From NCBI GenBank assembly GCA_014871385.1, contig CM026426.1, forward strand, positions 48,617,042 to 48,681,041: a DNA stretch of 64,000 nt, in the 5' to 3' direction. Shown here piece after piece: positions 11,661-23,279 of this stretch (the first letter of the stretch is position 1; each line of letters begins with the position of its first letter). Source of the stretch: Ceratodon purpureus (lineage: Eukaryota > Streptophyta > Bryopsida > Pseudoditrichales > Ditrichaceae). Both the position numbers and the translations under genes were made by a program. The notes beneath the pieces are model-generated. The model ran no database searches, was not told the origin of the DNA, and was given only the letters and a program-made list of their open reading frames with translations.

Positions 11661-12975
11661 TCATATGTACAATCAGCGGCAATAAACTCGGAAACAGTAT
11701 CGGATTGGCAATACCCGTATATTCAGTACCTAACTAAAGGTGATATCCCTGCTGATTTCACAGTTACCAGAAAGATTAGTTTCATCCAAAGCACCCTCTC
11801 CTATACAGCCGTCAAAGGCCAACTCTATCGCCGACGGCTTGATGGCAAAACTAGGATCCGCGTAAGCAAAGGACAACAACAAGACATTATATCCCATCTC
11901 CATGACGGCCCCGCAGGTGGACATCAGGGCCCAGAGACTACGATGAAGAAAATATTAACAGCAAAAATATTGGTGGCCTACACTACACAAGGACGTCCAT
12001 GAGTACATTAAAAAATGCCACGCGTGCCAGATCGCTACCACGAACTTCCAGTATCAGGGCAAAGTTCCTTTGCGATCCATACCTCCTCTCGAACCCTTTC
12101 TTAGATGGGGCTTGGACTTCGTTGGACCCATTTGCGATTTAAGTATATCCTGGTCGCCAAACGTGGATTTAAGTATATTCTGGTCGCCACTAATTATACC
12201 ACTAAGTGGGTCGAGGCCAAGCCTCTACGTACTAATACCGCTCTAGTTACAGCAACATTCATCTATGAACAAATTATTACACGATTTGGTTGCCCTTTAG
12301 AAACAATGTCAAACCAAAGTTCACACTTCGTCAACGCAGTCATCGAGGAACTCATGGACAACCACATCATCAAACATCGGACTAGCACTGTGTATTACCC
12401 TCAAGGTAATGGACAGGCAGAATCTACCAACAAGACTCTGATTAAAATGTTAAAACGTTTCATCCATGCCTGGGACGACTGTCTCCAGGCTACCCTATGG
12501 GCTTACCGAGTGGCTACAAAAACTGCTACCCAGGCGAGCCCATTTGAGCTCGTCTATGGTACTCAACCACTATTGCCCACGGAGTATATTGCACCTAACT
12601 TCCGCAGCATCCAACCCCGGGACTATATTCCACATAGGGTCCTTGCTGCTAGATTACAAGATATCCACCACCTTGAAGGACTCAGGGAGTCTGCCATACA
12701 AAACATCACACATAAAGAGCGCCTCAGTGCCAAGTACTTCCAAGCTTCACAACCACCAAGAATTTTTCAAAAGGGGGACCTGGTATTATGGTGCCCACGA
12801 GATCCAAAGATCAGAGAAACAAAATTCAAATTAGTTTGGCACGGGGCATACAGAGTTCAACTAACTCTCCCAAATAATACTGTCCATATGATCAACAATG
12901 ACAACTATGACGCCCATGCAACCATGGTCAATGCGGCCAAGTTAAAACATTATCATGCAGCCACGCCCCAATTAT
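11661..12975 (+). pseudogene. integrase of pol, catalytic Asp lost
   Basis: The N-terminal HHCC zinc-binding part spans HLHDGPAGGHQGPET and KCHACQ, crossing a frameshift near 11965; the frame returns near 12100. The core shows LDFVGP with the first Asp and GQAEST with the Glu. The middle motif reads MSNQSSHF, where the family has Asp in place of this Asn, so the DDE triad is broken. A 30-base tandem duplication (12136-12195) repeats FKYILVA. The C-terminal part ends near AAKLKHY without a visible chromodomain. Confidence 0.9.
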
Positions 12976-13527
12976 CCCCAACACTAAGCTTGGCAGAAAT
13001 CAACAATCACCTAACCACAGAGGATAGCCAAGAACTGAGTGTAGATACAAGTCCCATCCACGATCATGACATTGCCGACCAAATTAGTCAACCTCCTAGC
13101 TCTTCCTTGACTGAGGTGACTTTCCATCTCATCCAAGCTGTCCCCTTCTCCCTACACTCCAGGAACCATCATGAACACCAGAGTGACGAGACGGCATCCC
13201 ATCCACATCTCCGCCGCTTGAGTCGGGCACTGCCGCCATTATCATTGCAAACATCCCAGTCTAATGATGCTTCCTCTAAGCAGCCATCAAATCCTGGGAC
13301 ACACATGCAGAGGCCACCCAGGGTCACCTCTCAGCCGCCATGCACCTTCTCTTCCTCCCACAATGCACCATGTTGTTCCCTTGGACCCCCTCATTTTGCA
13401 ACTGCTCAGTTGCAAGCACAGCCCCAGCGTCTGGCTCTGCTGCATCACCTTCCTTTCTCCCCTTCGCCTCTTCACATTCCCACTCACCTTGTTTGGGTTC
13501 TGCAGTATTTCTTCGCTGTGCACACCA

Positions 13528-15698
13528 TGGCCGCCGCTGCGCCTCGGAAGACGGTCCCACCATTCTATATCCCGCGCATGATACATGAGTGGAAGAGGAG
13601 AGCAGATGAGATATGGACAACCAAGACAGGGCTCGTGAAATACTGGATGCTTATGGAGGGGAAGATTGACCTTGCATTGTGCAATATATTTATCCAGTCG
13701 ATGCGGTAGCGGAGCGAGGACGACGCTTTCTCGGCAGGCATGGTCGGCAATGTGTTGGTATAGTATTCGAGCAGGTGCCTCCATGCGTTCTTTGGGTGGG
13801 ACGGCACGGGCGTCACGGAATGGACTACTGCCTGTGCTCACCCTCGGCCTGACCTCGATTCTCTGGTACAGCACTTTCCCCTTCGACCAGATGGGCGTTA
13901 CGATGTGTTTGCATTGGAGAAGGTCTTTGTCAAACCATGGTTTTCCCGGATGCGAGGGATTCTGAGCCAAGTCTTCTTTAAGAATGACTGCAACGGCATC
14001 ACCCCCGACCAACTCTTGTTGCTGTTCATGCCGGATCAGGGGGAGCGCATCAACTGGTGTTTTTTGGTGGACGAAATTTTTTGTGTGCAGCTGCGAGGAC
14101 ACCGGCGCCGTCAAGAGTATTCCAGCCCGATTGGCCCCTTCCTCACAGCCTACATCAATCACTTCTTGGCCTACCCTAGACGCTACAACCGATCCCCTGC
14201 CATGGGTTCCTTTCTGGACATTCAGCGGGAATTGGCCATCACCCTGCCGGCCGAGTCTTCACTGCCAGAGCCCAGTGCCAAACGCCAACGGGGGTTGGAG
14301 CTATCTGCCGGGGAGACCATCGCCATGGATCTTGCGTGGAGACCACGGACGACTGAAATGTACAATTAAGCCTCAGTTATCACACCGATACTGACGGCCT
14401 TCCTACAATTGCACACCATATGGAGCAGAAGAGGAAGAGCTTAGCTGGACAGGAGGAGCAAGCAAAACGCAAAACGGCTCAACTTGTGCAATCCATGCAG
14501 GCCCAAGCTAACTAGACTTTGGAAGTTGCACGCCAAGACTTTCGACAGCAGCTAGAGGAAGCTCAGAGTACCCTTACCAATCTGCGTAACCAGGTGGCCG
14601 GCCTCGAACTTGAACTTACCAACGCACAAGAGCAAGTGGACTTGCTGGCCAAGGAAAATTTGTGGATGCAGGAGAAGATACATAAGCTGGAGCAGCTCAA
14701 TGACGACTACCTGGCCTGATACAAGAAGCTCACGGCTGATCAAGCTACACAAGGGACACAGCTAAACCAAAAAGAGGCGAGACAACTGTAGCAGGAGCGA
14801 GTACACCACAAGCAGCTAAAGGAGACATTCGAAGCCAACAAAATGGGCTGGATCCACACGGCAACCAACGCCATAGCCACCAATATGTTTCAAATGCTCC
14901 GCATGAAATCGCCAACAACTAAGGAATTGCACTCGGAATTCTTAAACTAATGTATTGACGAAGCCTTGGCTGCTCTGGATCTGGAGCAGTTTGAGCCCGA
15001 CTGGGAAGCCATGGAGCAGGAATCCCAGGATGGAGACGCAGCAAAGACATTCAAGGGAAAGGAGCCTTACCAATCGCCTTAGCGGCCGGGAGAAGAGACG
15101 CCATTGACAATCATCCTAGATCATGGCCCCTCCTCATCGACAGCGTTTCCTACTGACTTCCCCGATCCAGCTGAACATGTCGACATCCATGACCAGCTGA
15201 CAGACATTGAAGATACCCCGCTGCCATCGCCCCATCTGCCTGCACAGACCACGGAGCCTCCAAGTCAGCCAATGCCTCTGGTAAATCCCCGCCCTTATAC
15301 TTTGAAATTTCATAAGGATGCCCTAAAGAAGATAGAAGAGGAATTTAGCTTGGAACTAGAGGCCAGTGACGAGAGTAAGGCAGAAGAAGAGAGAGACGGC
15401 AATTACCCAAGTAAAGAACTACGTCACGGCCTATCCTGACTTGGCCTCGCGGTACGCTGATCCTGAAGTAGATAACATCCAGTGCCCTGCCTGCAACAAA
15501 ATCCTAGGGAAGACGGTTTATGACATGTATCAGCATGCGACTACGTCCTACTCCAAGCATAATTGGATCCATCGTGGCGTATCAGCAGCAATTGCCTCAC
15601 TCTACGGTGACCAAGCACCTCCATGGCGACATCTTCAGCTCCCGCGCAAAGCAACACGCCCCGACAGGCGCCCGGCCCACCGACGAACCAGAAATTAG
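13528..15698 (+). pseudogene. extra retrotransposon 3' ORF: coiled coil plus zf-XS-like zinc finger
   Basis: About 720 codons follow integrase, starting at ATG 13528 ([18 protein letters not shown]) in the integrase frame. An unknown globular region runs to 14369. A frameshift then leads into a strong coiled coil (about 14420-14720), an acidic Pro-rich linker, and after another frameshift near 15410 a Cys/His motif (IQCPACNKILGK.. YDMYQHA.. H) near 15470-15600. The motif resembles the zf-XS finger of plant SGS3-type RNA-silencing proteins, but the match is by eye only. Stops: TAG 13707, 13761, 14513, 14789, 15080; TGA 14717; TAA 14948. The function is unknown. Confidence 0.6.
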
Positions 15699-15747
15699 AA
15701 AAGCAAGGCAATTCACGGACGGGTTGCGAGCTACAAGAAAGATTAAA

Positions 15748-16376
15748 TGTTACTCCGAACATGCACCTCACAACAGTGCAGTCAGGGACGGCGACAACGG
15801 CAAGGACTGGGAGTTAACTACAATCCCTAGGACGACTGCAAGTATAAATACATAGGATCAGAACTAGGTTGCTCTCTCGGAATTTTGCTAGGAGCTTAGT
15901 CTTAGGACAGCAAAGACATTCCCTAGTTCAGGCTTGGACCTCTTAGGCTTTGTAAACGCTGATGATCCGAAGTAAACAATGACTTACCTCTTCTGACTAA
16001 ACCCTGGTCTCCTTGTCTACTCTCTCTTGCTGTTTGCTTGCTTGCTTACTTCTTCATCACCTTCCTGCCCTGAATGTTTTCGCACTATCATTCTCTGATT
16101 AGCTTGAGCACCGTGGTCTTCCAAAGATACTCACCCCCTTGAAAGTCTAAGACGTCTTCTTAACCCTCCCCTGTCTCGTCTCGCGGGCTGAATACACGCT
16201 TACACTTCCAAGCTAACCCTAACTACAAGGTGTCCCACCCCTGTGACACCCGACCTCCCTGATATCCGTGCTGCTAAACCCTCTCCGGGTATCACTAGTG
16301 ACCCGGATCTCCCCTACCTCGTATAATCCCTCTCCTTCCCTGTTCACACTCTCCATGCCCCAAACTCAGTGTAACA
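15748..16376 (+). repeat. 3' LTR
   Basis: 629 bases from TGTTACTCC to GTGTAACA, with a 6-base terminal inverted repeat. It matches 7242-7871. The bases just upstream (acaagaaagattaaa) are only weakly purine-rich for a polypurine tract. The TATA box is at 15843-15850. Confidence 0.95.
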
Positions 16377-16849
16377 AGAGTTTGCTGCCGCCTTGGGCTT
16401 GCTTGAATCTCGACCATGGGAATTGGAACTCGGATTGCATGCGGCGTCTAAAATAGTATGCATTCTAGTATTCCTGCTCGGATAAATTCCGGTGACTGAG
16501 CACGGATGACCTCCGGGGACTAAGCGTGGATGAGTTCCAGCTGCACGAGATTGGTATTGGCTTCGCTCACGTTTTAGAATATCATGGCAAGGGATCCGGG
16601 CGTGGACAGAACCACTATCTGGATGTGAGGTTCGACCTGAAGCAACAACTTCCGCATTGCTCCTTGGATATCCTTCCCCTTTTCTATTAAACATAAAAAC
16701 AAGATTGAGATTACCTTGGTAGCAGAGGGGTGTCCATCCGTCTTGTAGTCGTTGTCAAACAAGTGAGTCTTCTTGATGATGTGAGCCGGTTGTCCCACCA
16801 AGATCCAGATCCGGTTCAGGATCTGCTCCTGCTCGGCTTGGAAATACCA
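16377..16849. other. no gene recognised
   Basis: Flank between the LTR element and the A gene. Short antisense frames only; possibly the eroded 3' end of the A copy. Confidence 0.5.
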
Positions 16850-17910
16850 AATCTACTTATTCTTCCCGCCAGGTCCTTTGTCAGCTCCATCACCTAGAGC
16901 TCCAACCACTTCTTCTCTGCTCTAGATTAGGGTTGCGTTGTGAACTCCTCCAACTTTCGGATTAGATTTTCCGGGCTTACTGTAATCCAACATCGGGCAA
17001 GCCCTCCGGATCATGACCTCTAGCCTCTCATAGTGATTTTGCAGCTCCTGGATTGTGCGGAAGGGTCATCCAAAATTTGAAGGATGACGTTGTTGTCTTG
17101 CGGAGTACGGATGCTCGGCTTGCGAGCGGATCTCCTTGGTGCAAGGCTGCTTGCTTCGAACGTGACTTCGATGGCGTTGATTGTTGCTGCATCTCTCGGA
17201 CGACGTTATCGCTCATCGACTCTTGAACATTTCCGCTTCTGATCTTTTGACTATCACATCTTTCGGGTCGACTCCAAAATCTATTAGCTCCTTGGCAATA
17301 TTTAGCTGTTGTCAACACAGTCTTGAAAAGCAATCATACTTATGGTAGAGATGGAACAAATATGGGTAGAAGCAAGAACGCTTCTTCCCAATCCCGGTAA
17401 TCAACTTCACAACCATATCCTAGAGGATCACCCCCCAATTCACCTCTTGTTGTCCGGACATTGCTCCAAAGATGGTATTCGCCACCGTTACGGTTACCTA
17501 GCTCGGCTTCTCCGATACATGATTGGAACGAGGAACTCTAGAACCTGCTTCTCTCTCGGATTTCCACACTCTGCTACCAGAAATCCGTCCTTCAGATTGA
17601 TCTGGCTCACGAAGTTGTTGACCAAATACTTATCAGATCTAGCGGCCCAACTAAGTCCTTGTCAAGAGAAGGATTATACATTTGCCCAATTATCTGAGGA
17701 CCATGTTCCGGGATCCCTCCGGATAATTCTCTCCCACTGATTTTTATTCTCTTCTAGGAACTCTCTCCACATCTCCTCGCTCTTAAGGATCTAGGGGTGC
17801 GCTAAAAGGCCTTGGCATACCATCTCAGTTAGATCCTCGACCAGCTGCTGCTTGTCTTGTTCCCTACTCAAAACTGCAGGGGTGACGGATCTAAGGGCCA
17901 TAGAAGCCAT
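16850..17910 (-). pseudogene. unknown gene, copy A (inverted paralogue of copy B)
   Basis: On the minus strand, ATG at 17910 opens MASMALRSVTPAVLSREQ. It continues through REFLEENKNQWERIIRR, then INLKDGF, NPREKQVLEFLVPI and, towards 17030, a coiled-coil-like IQELQNHYERLEVMIRR. Protein and DNA align with copy B (23280-24418) in opposite orientation, including about 480 bases of upstream DNA. Several stops (for example TAG after LLAHP, where B has Trp) and frameshifts mark a pseudogene. The family is not recognised; a gag-like or transposon-carried protein is possible. Coding status rests on the conservation between A and B. Confidence 0.6.
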
Positions 17911-18067
17911 GGCTACTCCTTCCTCCTCTCACTATCCACTCCAAACCAAACTCGCCAACAGGAAATCCTACAATCCAATTGCCCCTGAATTGGAAAAACA
18001 CCTCACTACGTATTCACTCCCTCTAACTCTTAGTTGCAAAAAGACTTCATAACCCTAAACTCCCCTG

Positions 18068-18075
18068 CTTATATA
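18068..18075 (-). promoter_or_regulatory. TATA box of copy A
   Basis: On the minus strand this reads tatataag, about 160 bases upstream of the copy A ATG. Copy B has tacataag at the matching place. The position and the conservation of the surrounding DNA suggest a promoter. Confidence 0.4.
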
Positions 18076-18377
18076 CTAAACATCTTTTAATTGCATCCGC
18101 CACCATATTGGTCACTAACCGTTATCTTAATTAACACAACCATTTTCCCGCTTTGGATCCACAAGGGTTATTGTAACAGTCACATGACCGGAACGAATCC
18201 AATTTCCTATTTGGGATTTAAAAACATCTTAACTATTTTTAGTACTTATAGGAATCTGGTTTTGCTTAAATATCAAATCAAATCATTTGTAGCCTAATTT
18301 TATCTACTTAACCAAAAAAAATGAAAGGTACTATAAAATCTAGTTCCAGTCTTGTATTATCCGGACGTTTCTAACTT

Positions 18378-19335
18378 TTGCGGTTTCCAGAGGTGCTGTT
18401 TGCACAGGACCTGTTCCAAGGACCAGAAGTGGATGAGGAAAAGGAAGACATGAGGCAGCTAGAAGAAATCAAGGCCCCTGGCAAGCAAGAAGACAAGCTG
18501 AGAGGGACAGAAGGAACCAGCAGACCAAGGAGGATGTCTATAGGAAGCAGATGGAGGAATTGGGACTAGCCACTAGATTCAAGGAATCCATGGAGGCTTG
18601 GAAAAAGAAGAATAGAGAAGAACTCAAGTTGAAAGAAGCCATGAGGCTGTGGCAAGAGACCAAGAGAATTGAGCAGTAGGAATAGAAGAGAGAGAGGCAA
18701 GAGACCCTTAGATCCTCGCAAGATGCTCCAAAGAGGGAAGAGATCAAACAAGCAATCTAAAGGCAAGAGGTCAAACAGCTTGACGTGCTGCGCTGGGAGG
18801 CTTTGCAAATATGGCAAGAAGCCTAGAAAACGAAGGATGAAGACAGAAAAGTAGCAAGTTGTCAAACAACCTTGTACAAATGGCAGGAGGTGTTGAGGAA
18901 ACAAAGCTAGAAGCTACACGCCTGGTAGGTGGTGAGCCAATGGGAATAGGAGTACTTATTGCCTTAGCTGGTAGTTGTTATCCCAAAAGGCAGGTACTAC
19001 CAATATTCCCACCAGTCGGAATATGCACCCAATGCAGGCGCTCAAAGACTTGAAACCCTCCTCTGGAAATGGCACATCCATTTCCAAGCTTTCCAAAACC
19101 TCAATCACCTTTACTATAACCAATATAGGATCTCGAGATACTATATGGTCAACTACTACTCTGCAAGCAAAATAGAGCCTAGAATAAGTGAAGGTCACGA
19201 CAACGCCCTTTCTAACCTTCCACCGCCCAAATCAGCCATTCTTAAGAAACATTTGAATTGGCTCTAGTTCCATTGGTTAGAAGTAGAAGGCCCCGTCGGC
19301 GTACCGCCGATAGAACTTGAATGAAACGGAGCCGC
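18378..19335 (+). pseudogene. decayed Glu/Lys/Gln-rich coiled-coil ORF, unknown
   Basis: Coding character begins at 18378 (EVDEEKEDMRQLEEIKAP), shifts frame near 18500, then reads EAWKKKNREELKLKEAMRLW and a long charged helix region. A stop-free stretch of about 105 codons (about 18960-19270) is rich in aromatic residues. The second frame holds ten stops: eight TAG, one TAA and one TGA. Most sit in contexts where Gln would fit the surrounding helix. Stop number alone is close to chance, so coding status rests on composition. It lies between gene copies A and B. No family is recognised. Confidence 0.35.
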
Positions 19336-20137
19336 CAAAGGGATGGCTCTATCCACTAACTGAGACTAGGCCTGGATGAGCAGCTGACGTGGATCGGGCG
19401 ATTCCTCCCATCGTGAGTATTGTCATCCGCCGACTATGATTATTAATTCTGTCAATAAATATTGCAGCGGACCTGTCCTGCACTGCAGATTTACTCCCCT
19501 AACTTGTAAAATCAGATGCGATGGTAGAAGTTAAGTATACGGCAACAAAAGGGGCTGCAGAGTTACTCACACCCGGATATAAAGACAGTCCTCTCTGAAA
19601 CAAGTGAGTGAGGAGTGCTCTCAGAAGGAATCAAAAGTGCAATAACTGAAATAGAATGAAGCATGCGCCATTGGCTGGGGGTTAGTTAGGAAAGTTTAGA
19701 AGTAAAATTTTTCACTTGAATTGAATTCAAGTTCATCCGCCTTGTTGAAAACAAGATTCCATCAGAGCGGTGAGATACAACAGCCACTATTGAACAACGT
19801 AAACTCATTATCACAAGTTTTGCACATGGCAATTGGAGAAGCTGTCAAATCAATCGCCCACGACATTGATGACCATCATGACTTGATATTCATATCTAAT
19901 TGAATCACAACACGTCCCATCCGTTGTCCACCTAGCATGATTGGATAGTTGTGTCCTATGGCCATCCATGCATGGATGGTATGTACATAGGCATACGCCA
20001 TGAATCCATTGAGCCTGAAGATTCAGTCTCGAGGGGTGGAGGTCTGTTGGGTATACACCCGTCCGACAGCCATCTAGACCACATATCGATGTGAGCCAAG
20101 GTATGTGGTCTAGATAATTCCTAATTCCGACATAACT
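19336..20137. other. no gene recognised
   Basis: Mixed-composition spacer. A 60-codon frame at 19721-19903 has no supporting features. Confidence 0.5.
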
Positions 20138-20793
20138 TCAGGCGATCTTAAGGCAAGGGTCACATTCTCTGCATGTTCCAACATAACGGAGTGGAGCATC
20201 ACTTGGCATAAGAAGGACTCTCTGTCCTACGTTACACTGCGATTGACGTTGAAAATTGGTGGGAGGGAGTTGTTGGGCAAGCCCTAAGTGGATGTTTTGG
20301 CACTTAAAGAATGGCCATTGAGTCCCCAATAAGCGTCTGCCTATTGCTTGGAGTGATCCCAGTCAAGGATATCAATCTTATGGATTGCGTAGGAGTTGTT
20401 TTGTTGATAAAGACATGCACCCACAACACTTGCTGCAAAAACGCATACAATAGGCAATATGCCAGTGGGCACCCACAAGATGTTCAAGAATTCATTGATT
20501 ATTTTGACCTTCTCATTAGGGCCAAGAATAAAGTTAACAAGCAAATGTTGGCTTCCTTAAATAATCCAACAAAGCATGTACCACTTCTACGTTCTCGCCC
20601 GAGCCAAATTGAAGACATTGATCTTTGGTGGCATTGGATCCCAGAGTGCTTCAAAGCCAACCATCGTGATTGCCCTCGTTGCAAGATCCTTCTTGATTGG
20701 GTTCTCCTTGAGTGGAAGATAGTACAGCTCCAACTTCTTTTGAATTGCTCCAAGTTTTTTGCATAAGAGACTCATCTGGTCCTGCCTCTCCAT
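20138..20793 (-). other. possible minus-strand ORF with one hydrophobic segment
   Basis: Read on the minus strand from 20793 (MERQDQMSLLCKKLGAIQKK), one frame stays open for about 150 codons with a TAG and a TAA near 20587 and 20554. It includes a hydrophobic segment (ILWVPTGILPIVCVFAASVV) that could span a membrane. The plus strand is also open for 151 codons across 20311-20766, so strand and coding status are uncertain. No family is recognised. Confidence 0.25.
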
Positions 20794-20821
20794 AAAGAGG
20801 CCCCTCTAAATCAAATTCTAT

Positions 20822-22252
20822 GTGTATCTTCTATGCTGGAATCCAGTCCCTAATTGGACGTTGGATGTAAGGAAAACAGTGCCGAAACGTTGGATGTTGG
20901 ACTCCCTCATTAAGATGTCTAACGCCTTGAACATTGAGGTCAAGGACAAGGTTGCGGAAGCAAACTATTTGTCGCAGCTGGACCGGATAAGGTCCAAGGG
21001 AGAGATATCTATAGGCGCCAAGTGGATCGAGAAGGGGAAGACATAATTTGGAACAAGCTTATGCTCATATACAGGGGCTAACTACTTCGCAGACCAAGGG
21101 ATTTGAACTTCAAGGAACGGACAATGGAGGAATAGGAATCCCTTCAAAACAAGAAGGGTCTTGACGACACGATGATCAGCAACATACAGGCCCAGGTGTT
21201 CGATTGCAAGGAAGGTTTGGAATGGCTATTGGGGCGATATAATGGCTTGAACCCGAGGACGAGACCAGCTCCGGATATATTCAACGAGGCGGTTAAAAAT
21301 TACTCCAAGCTTGAGGTGGCAGATTTGTCGCAGTCGAAGATGCAATTTGATACCTGAGTCGCCCTCACTCTCTACGAGGTAATGAATGTACTTGACGACA
21401 GAGGACACTTCGCCTTCGACCGCTTCGTCTCTGAGATTTTTGTATTCTTTGGATTTGATAGAGTGGGAAGGACATCTTCATTCTAATACAACACGTCAAG
21501 CTGGTTGGCGAGAGGGTTTCGCGAGAGGTGGAGGAAGAACTCTACAGGGAAGATGGAAACCAACAATCAACCATGGTGAAATTCATTGTTACCCCTTCCC
21601 TCTGGCTTTTGGATTTAGAGTCAAATCACTCCCTTTGGGTGGAGTCCAGACTAAAGAATAGCCAATGGAAGGTGCATACAATGTAGTACCTTTCCGATCA
21701 TTCCAACAGATTTCAAAGAAGCTCGAAAATTGAATCAAAGCCCAATATTTCAGTCTCCGTTATGTATGGAACGCTAGAAGTGGCGGGGGATACTTTTTGG
21801 CACTTCTCTAAAATCACCGATGCTGCCATTTTGGAGCAAAGCGGCTATAACATCTGTAGAGGATTGGGCTGGCAATGGGAATTGCCACCAAAGATACTCG
21901 TACCTCCTGTCTCTTTTGGAGCAAGCGATGAAGTTACGTGACGTCAGGGTCATCAACGTCTAAGGTGGTGGAAATGTCATGGCCATAGCTTTGGTATGTG
22001 AATGTTCTCTTTCTCTCTTATGTAGTTATTGTTCTCTCTCTCGTGGTTGGCGGGTAGCCAATGAACACACCATGCAGCCTACGTCTACTCTCCTAATCTA
22101 CGCTAATCTTTTTATCCTATGCTTCTGTAGGAAAAACCAGGCAACGGTAATTGAATTCCTACGGAGTGAGGAAGAGAAGTATGACAAACAGTGCCGGGTG
22201 AGGAGCATGACGTTCATCTTAGGCATATATAACGTTCCAATTGAGAATTAAG
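20822..22252 (+). pseudogene. decayed unknown coding region between copies A and B
   Basis: The reading starts near WTLDVRKTVPKRWMLDSLIK, shifts frame near 21040, and continues as KERTMEE, ISNIQAQVFDCKEGLEWLLG and PDIFNEAVKNYSKLEVADLS. After a TGA at 21356 it runs on as VALTLYEVMNVLDDRGHFAF. Breaks are TAA, TAG and TGA codons at sites fitting Gln or Arg. A further piece lies at 22126-22252 (FLRSEEEKYDKQC) after a possible 3' splice site (ttctgtag). No domain is recognised. It may belong to the same decayed element as the A and B genes. Confidence 0.35.
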
Positions 22253-22814
22253 TTTGAGGGACCTAGGATGGAGCGGCCCTTTCACACCCACTAACTTAGG
22301 TGTAAATGCAAAAGTGGCCCATCTCATTGAGAAGGCGGATCTCTAGGTGCGAGGAAGTCTATTGAGATTCCGGTGAAGTTAGAAGATTCTGATATCAAGG
22401 ACGAGGAGCCACGGAACTCGGACAAACAAGTAATGAAAGATGAGGGTTCTGTCAAGAATGGAGGAAGCAGAGGCCCAGGATAGATACGGCGACAAGGTGG
22501 ACTACAAATTAAATTCCCTCAATTGCATTTGAGAATTTAAATCCTCATTACGCAAAGCCTCCTCTATGGCAAGTTGAGGAGAAGAAAGGAACAGGCTTCC
22601 TTAAGTTCGTTTGATCTTCACACACTGTACCAGAGCTTGAAATTACTTCTGTGGACCTCAGGTAGACCTCTTGAAGCGCGTGGAAAATTTTGCATGTACG
22701 TCATATTTTCTGGCTCCAACAAGAGGAATTTGTCTGAGTTGCACCTCCCTTGAAGCCGATAGTGAGTATTGAAGGGCATTGGCCTGATACACCTATCGGT
22801 GATGCAGGAACCTC
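22253..22814. other. no gene recognised
   Basis: Spacer before the inverted-repeat arm of copy B. Nothing supportable. Confidence 0.5.
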
Positions 22815-23115
22815 AAAATTTAGAAATATTTGGATAGTGCTAGATTGGAACCAGATTTCATACTACCTTCGACTTTTTTGGTTAAGTAGGTAAAACTAGG
22901 TTAGAAATGATTCGATTTGGTAGTTAAGTAAAACTGGATCACTAGAAGTTCTTAAATTAGTTAAACGAGAAACTACTCCTTGATAAAAAGTTGGATCCGT
23001 TCCGATCAGGTGATCGTTACGATAATTGTTCCGGATTGGATTCGGAGAAGCGGCTGTGATGATTGAAATAACGGTTGGACTAGTATAGTAGCGGCGGTAA
23101 TTAAGAGGCGCTTTG

Positions 23116-23123
23116 TACATAAG
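23116..23123 (+). promoter_or_regulatory. TATA-like box of copy B
   Basis: tacataag, at the position equivalent to the tatataag of copy A, about 160 bases before the copy B ATG. One base is degraded relative to A. Confidence 0.3.
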
Positions 23124-23279
23124 GCGAGGAGTTTAGGGTTAGGAAGTCTTTTTGCATCTAGGAGTTAGAGAGAGTGAACAAGTGGTGAGGTGTCTTTCCG
23201 ATACATGGGTAGTTGGATTGCCGTGTTTCTTGTTGTGAGTTTCTGCAAGGCTATATAGTGAGAGAGGTGAACTATAGCA

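Larger units (their letters stand above)
7242..16376 (+). mobile_element. full-length, inactivated Ty3/gypsy LTR retrotransposon with extra 3' ORF
   Basis: A 9.1-kb element bounded by about 630-bp direct repeats with TG..CA ends (the 3' copy opens TGTTAC and closes GTAACA). Internal order is primer-binding site, gag with a CCHC knuckle, protease, RT, RNase H, integrase, then a coiled-coil ORF with a zinc-finger-like end. Integrase after RNase H is the Ty3/gypsy order. No chromodomain is visible, so it is more Athila/Tat-like than a chromovirus (inference). Eighteen premature stops (14 TAG, 2 TGA, 2 TAA by hand count) and at least six frameshifts make it non-functional. The flanking 5-mers differ at one base (aaagt/agagt), compatible with a mutated target duplication. 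Confidence 0.95.

Noticed and set aside
13287-14162. 291-codon minus-strand ORF
   Set aside because: Antisense shadow of the retrotransposon 3' ORF, whose plus frame continues from integrase.
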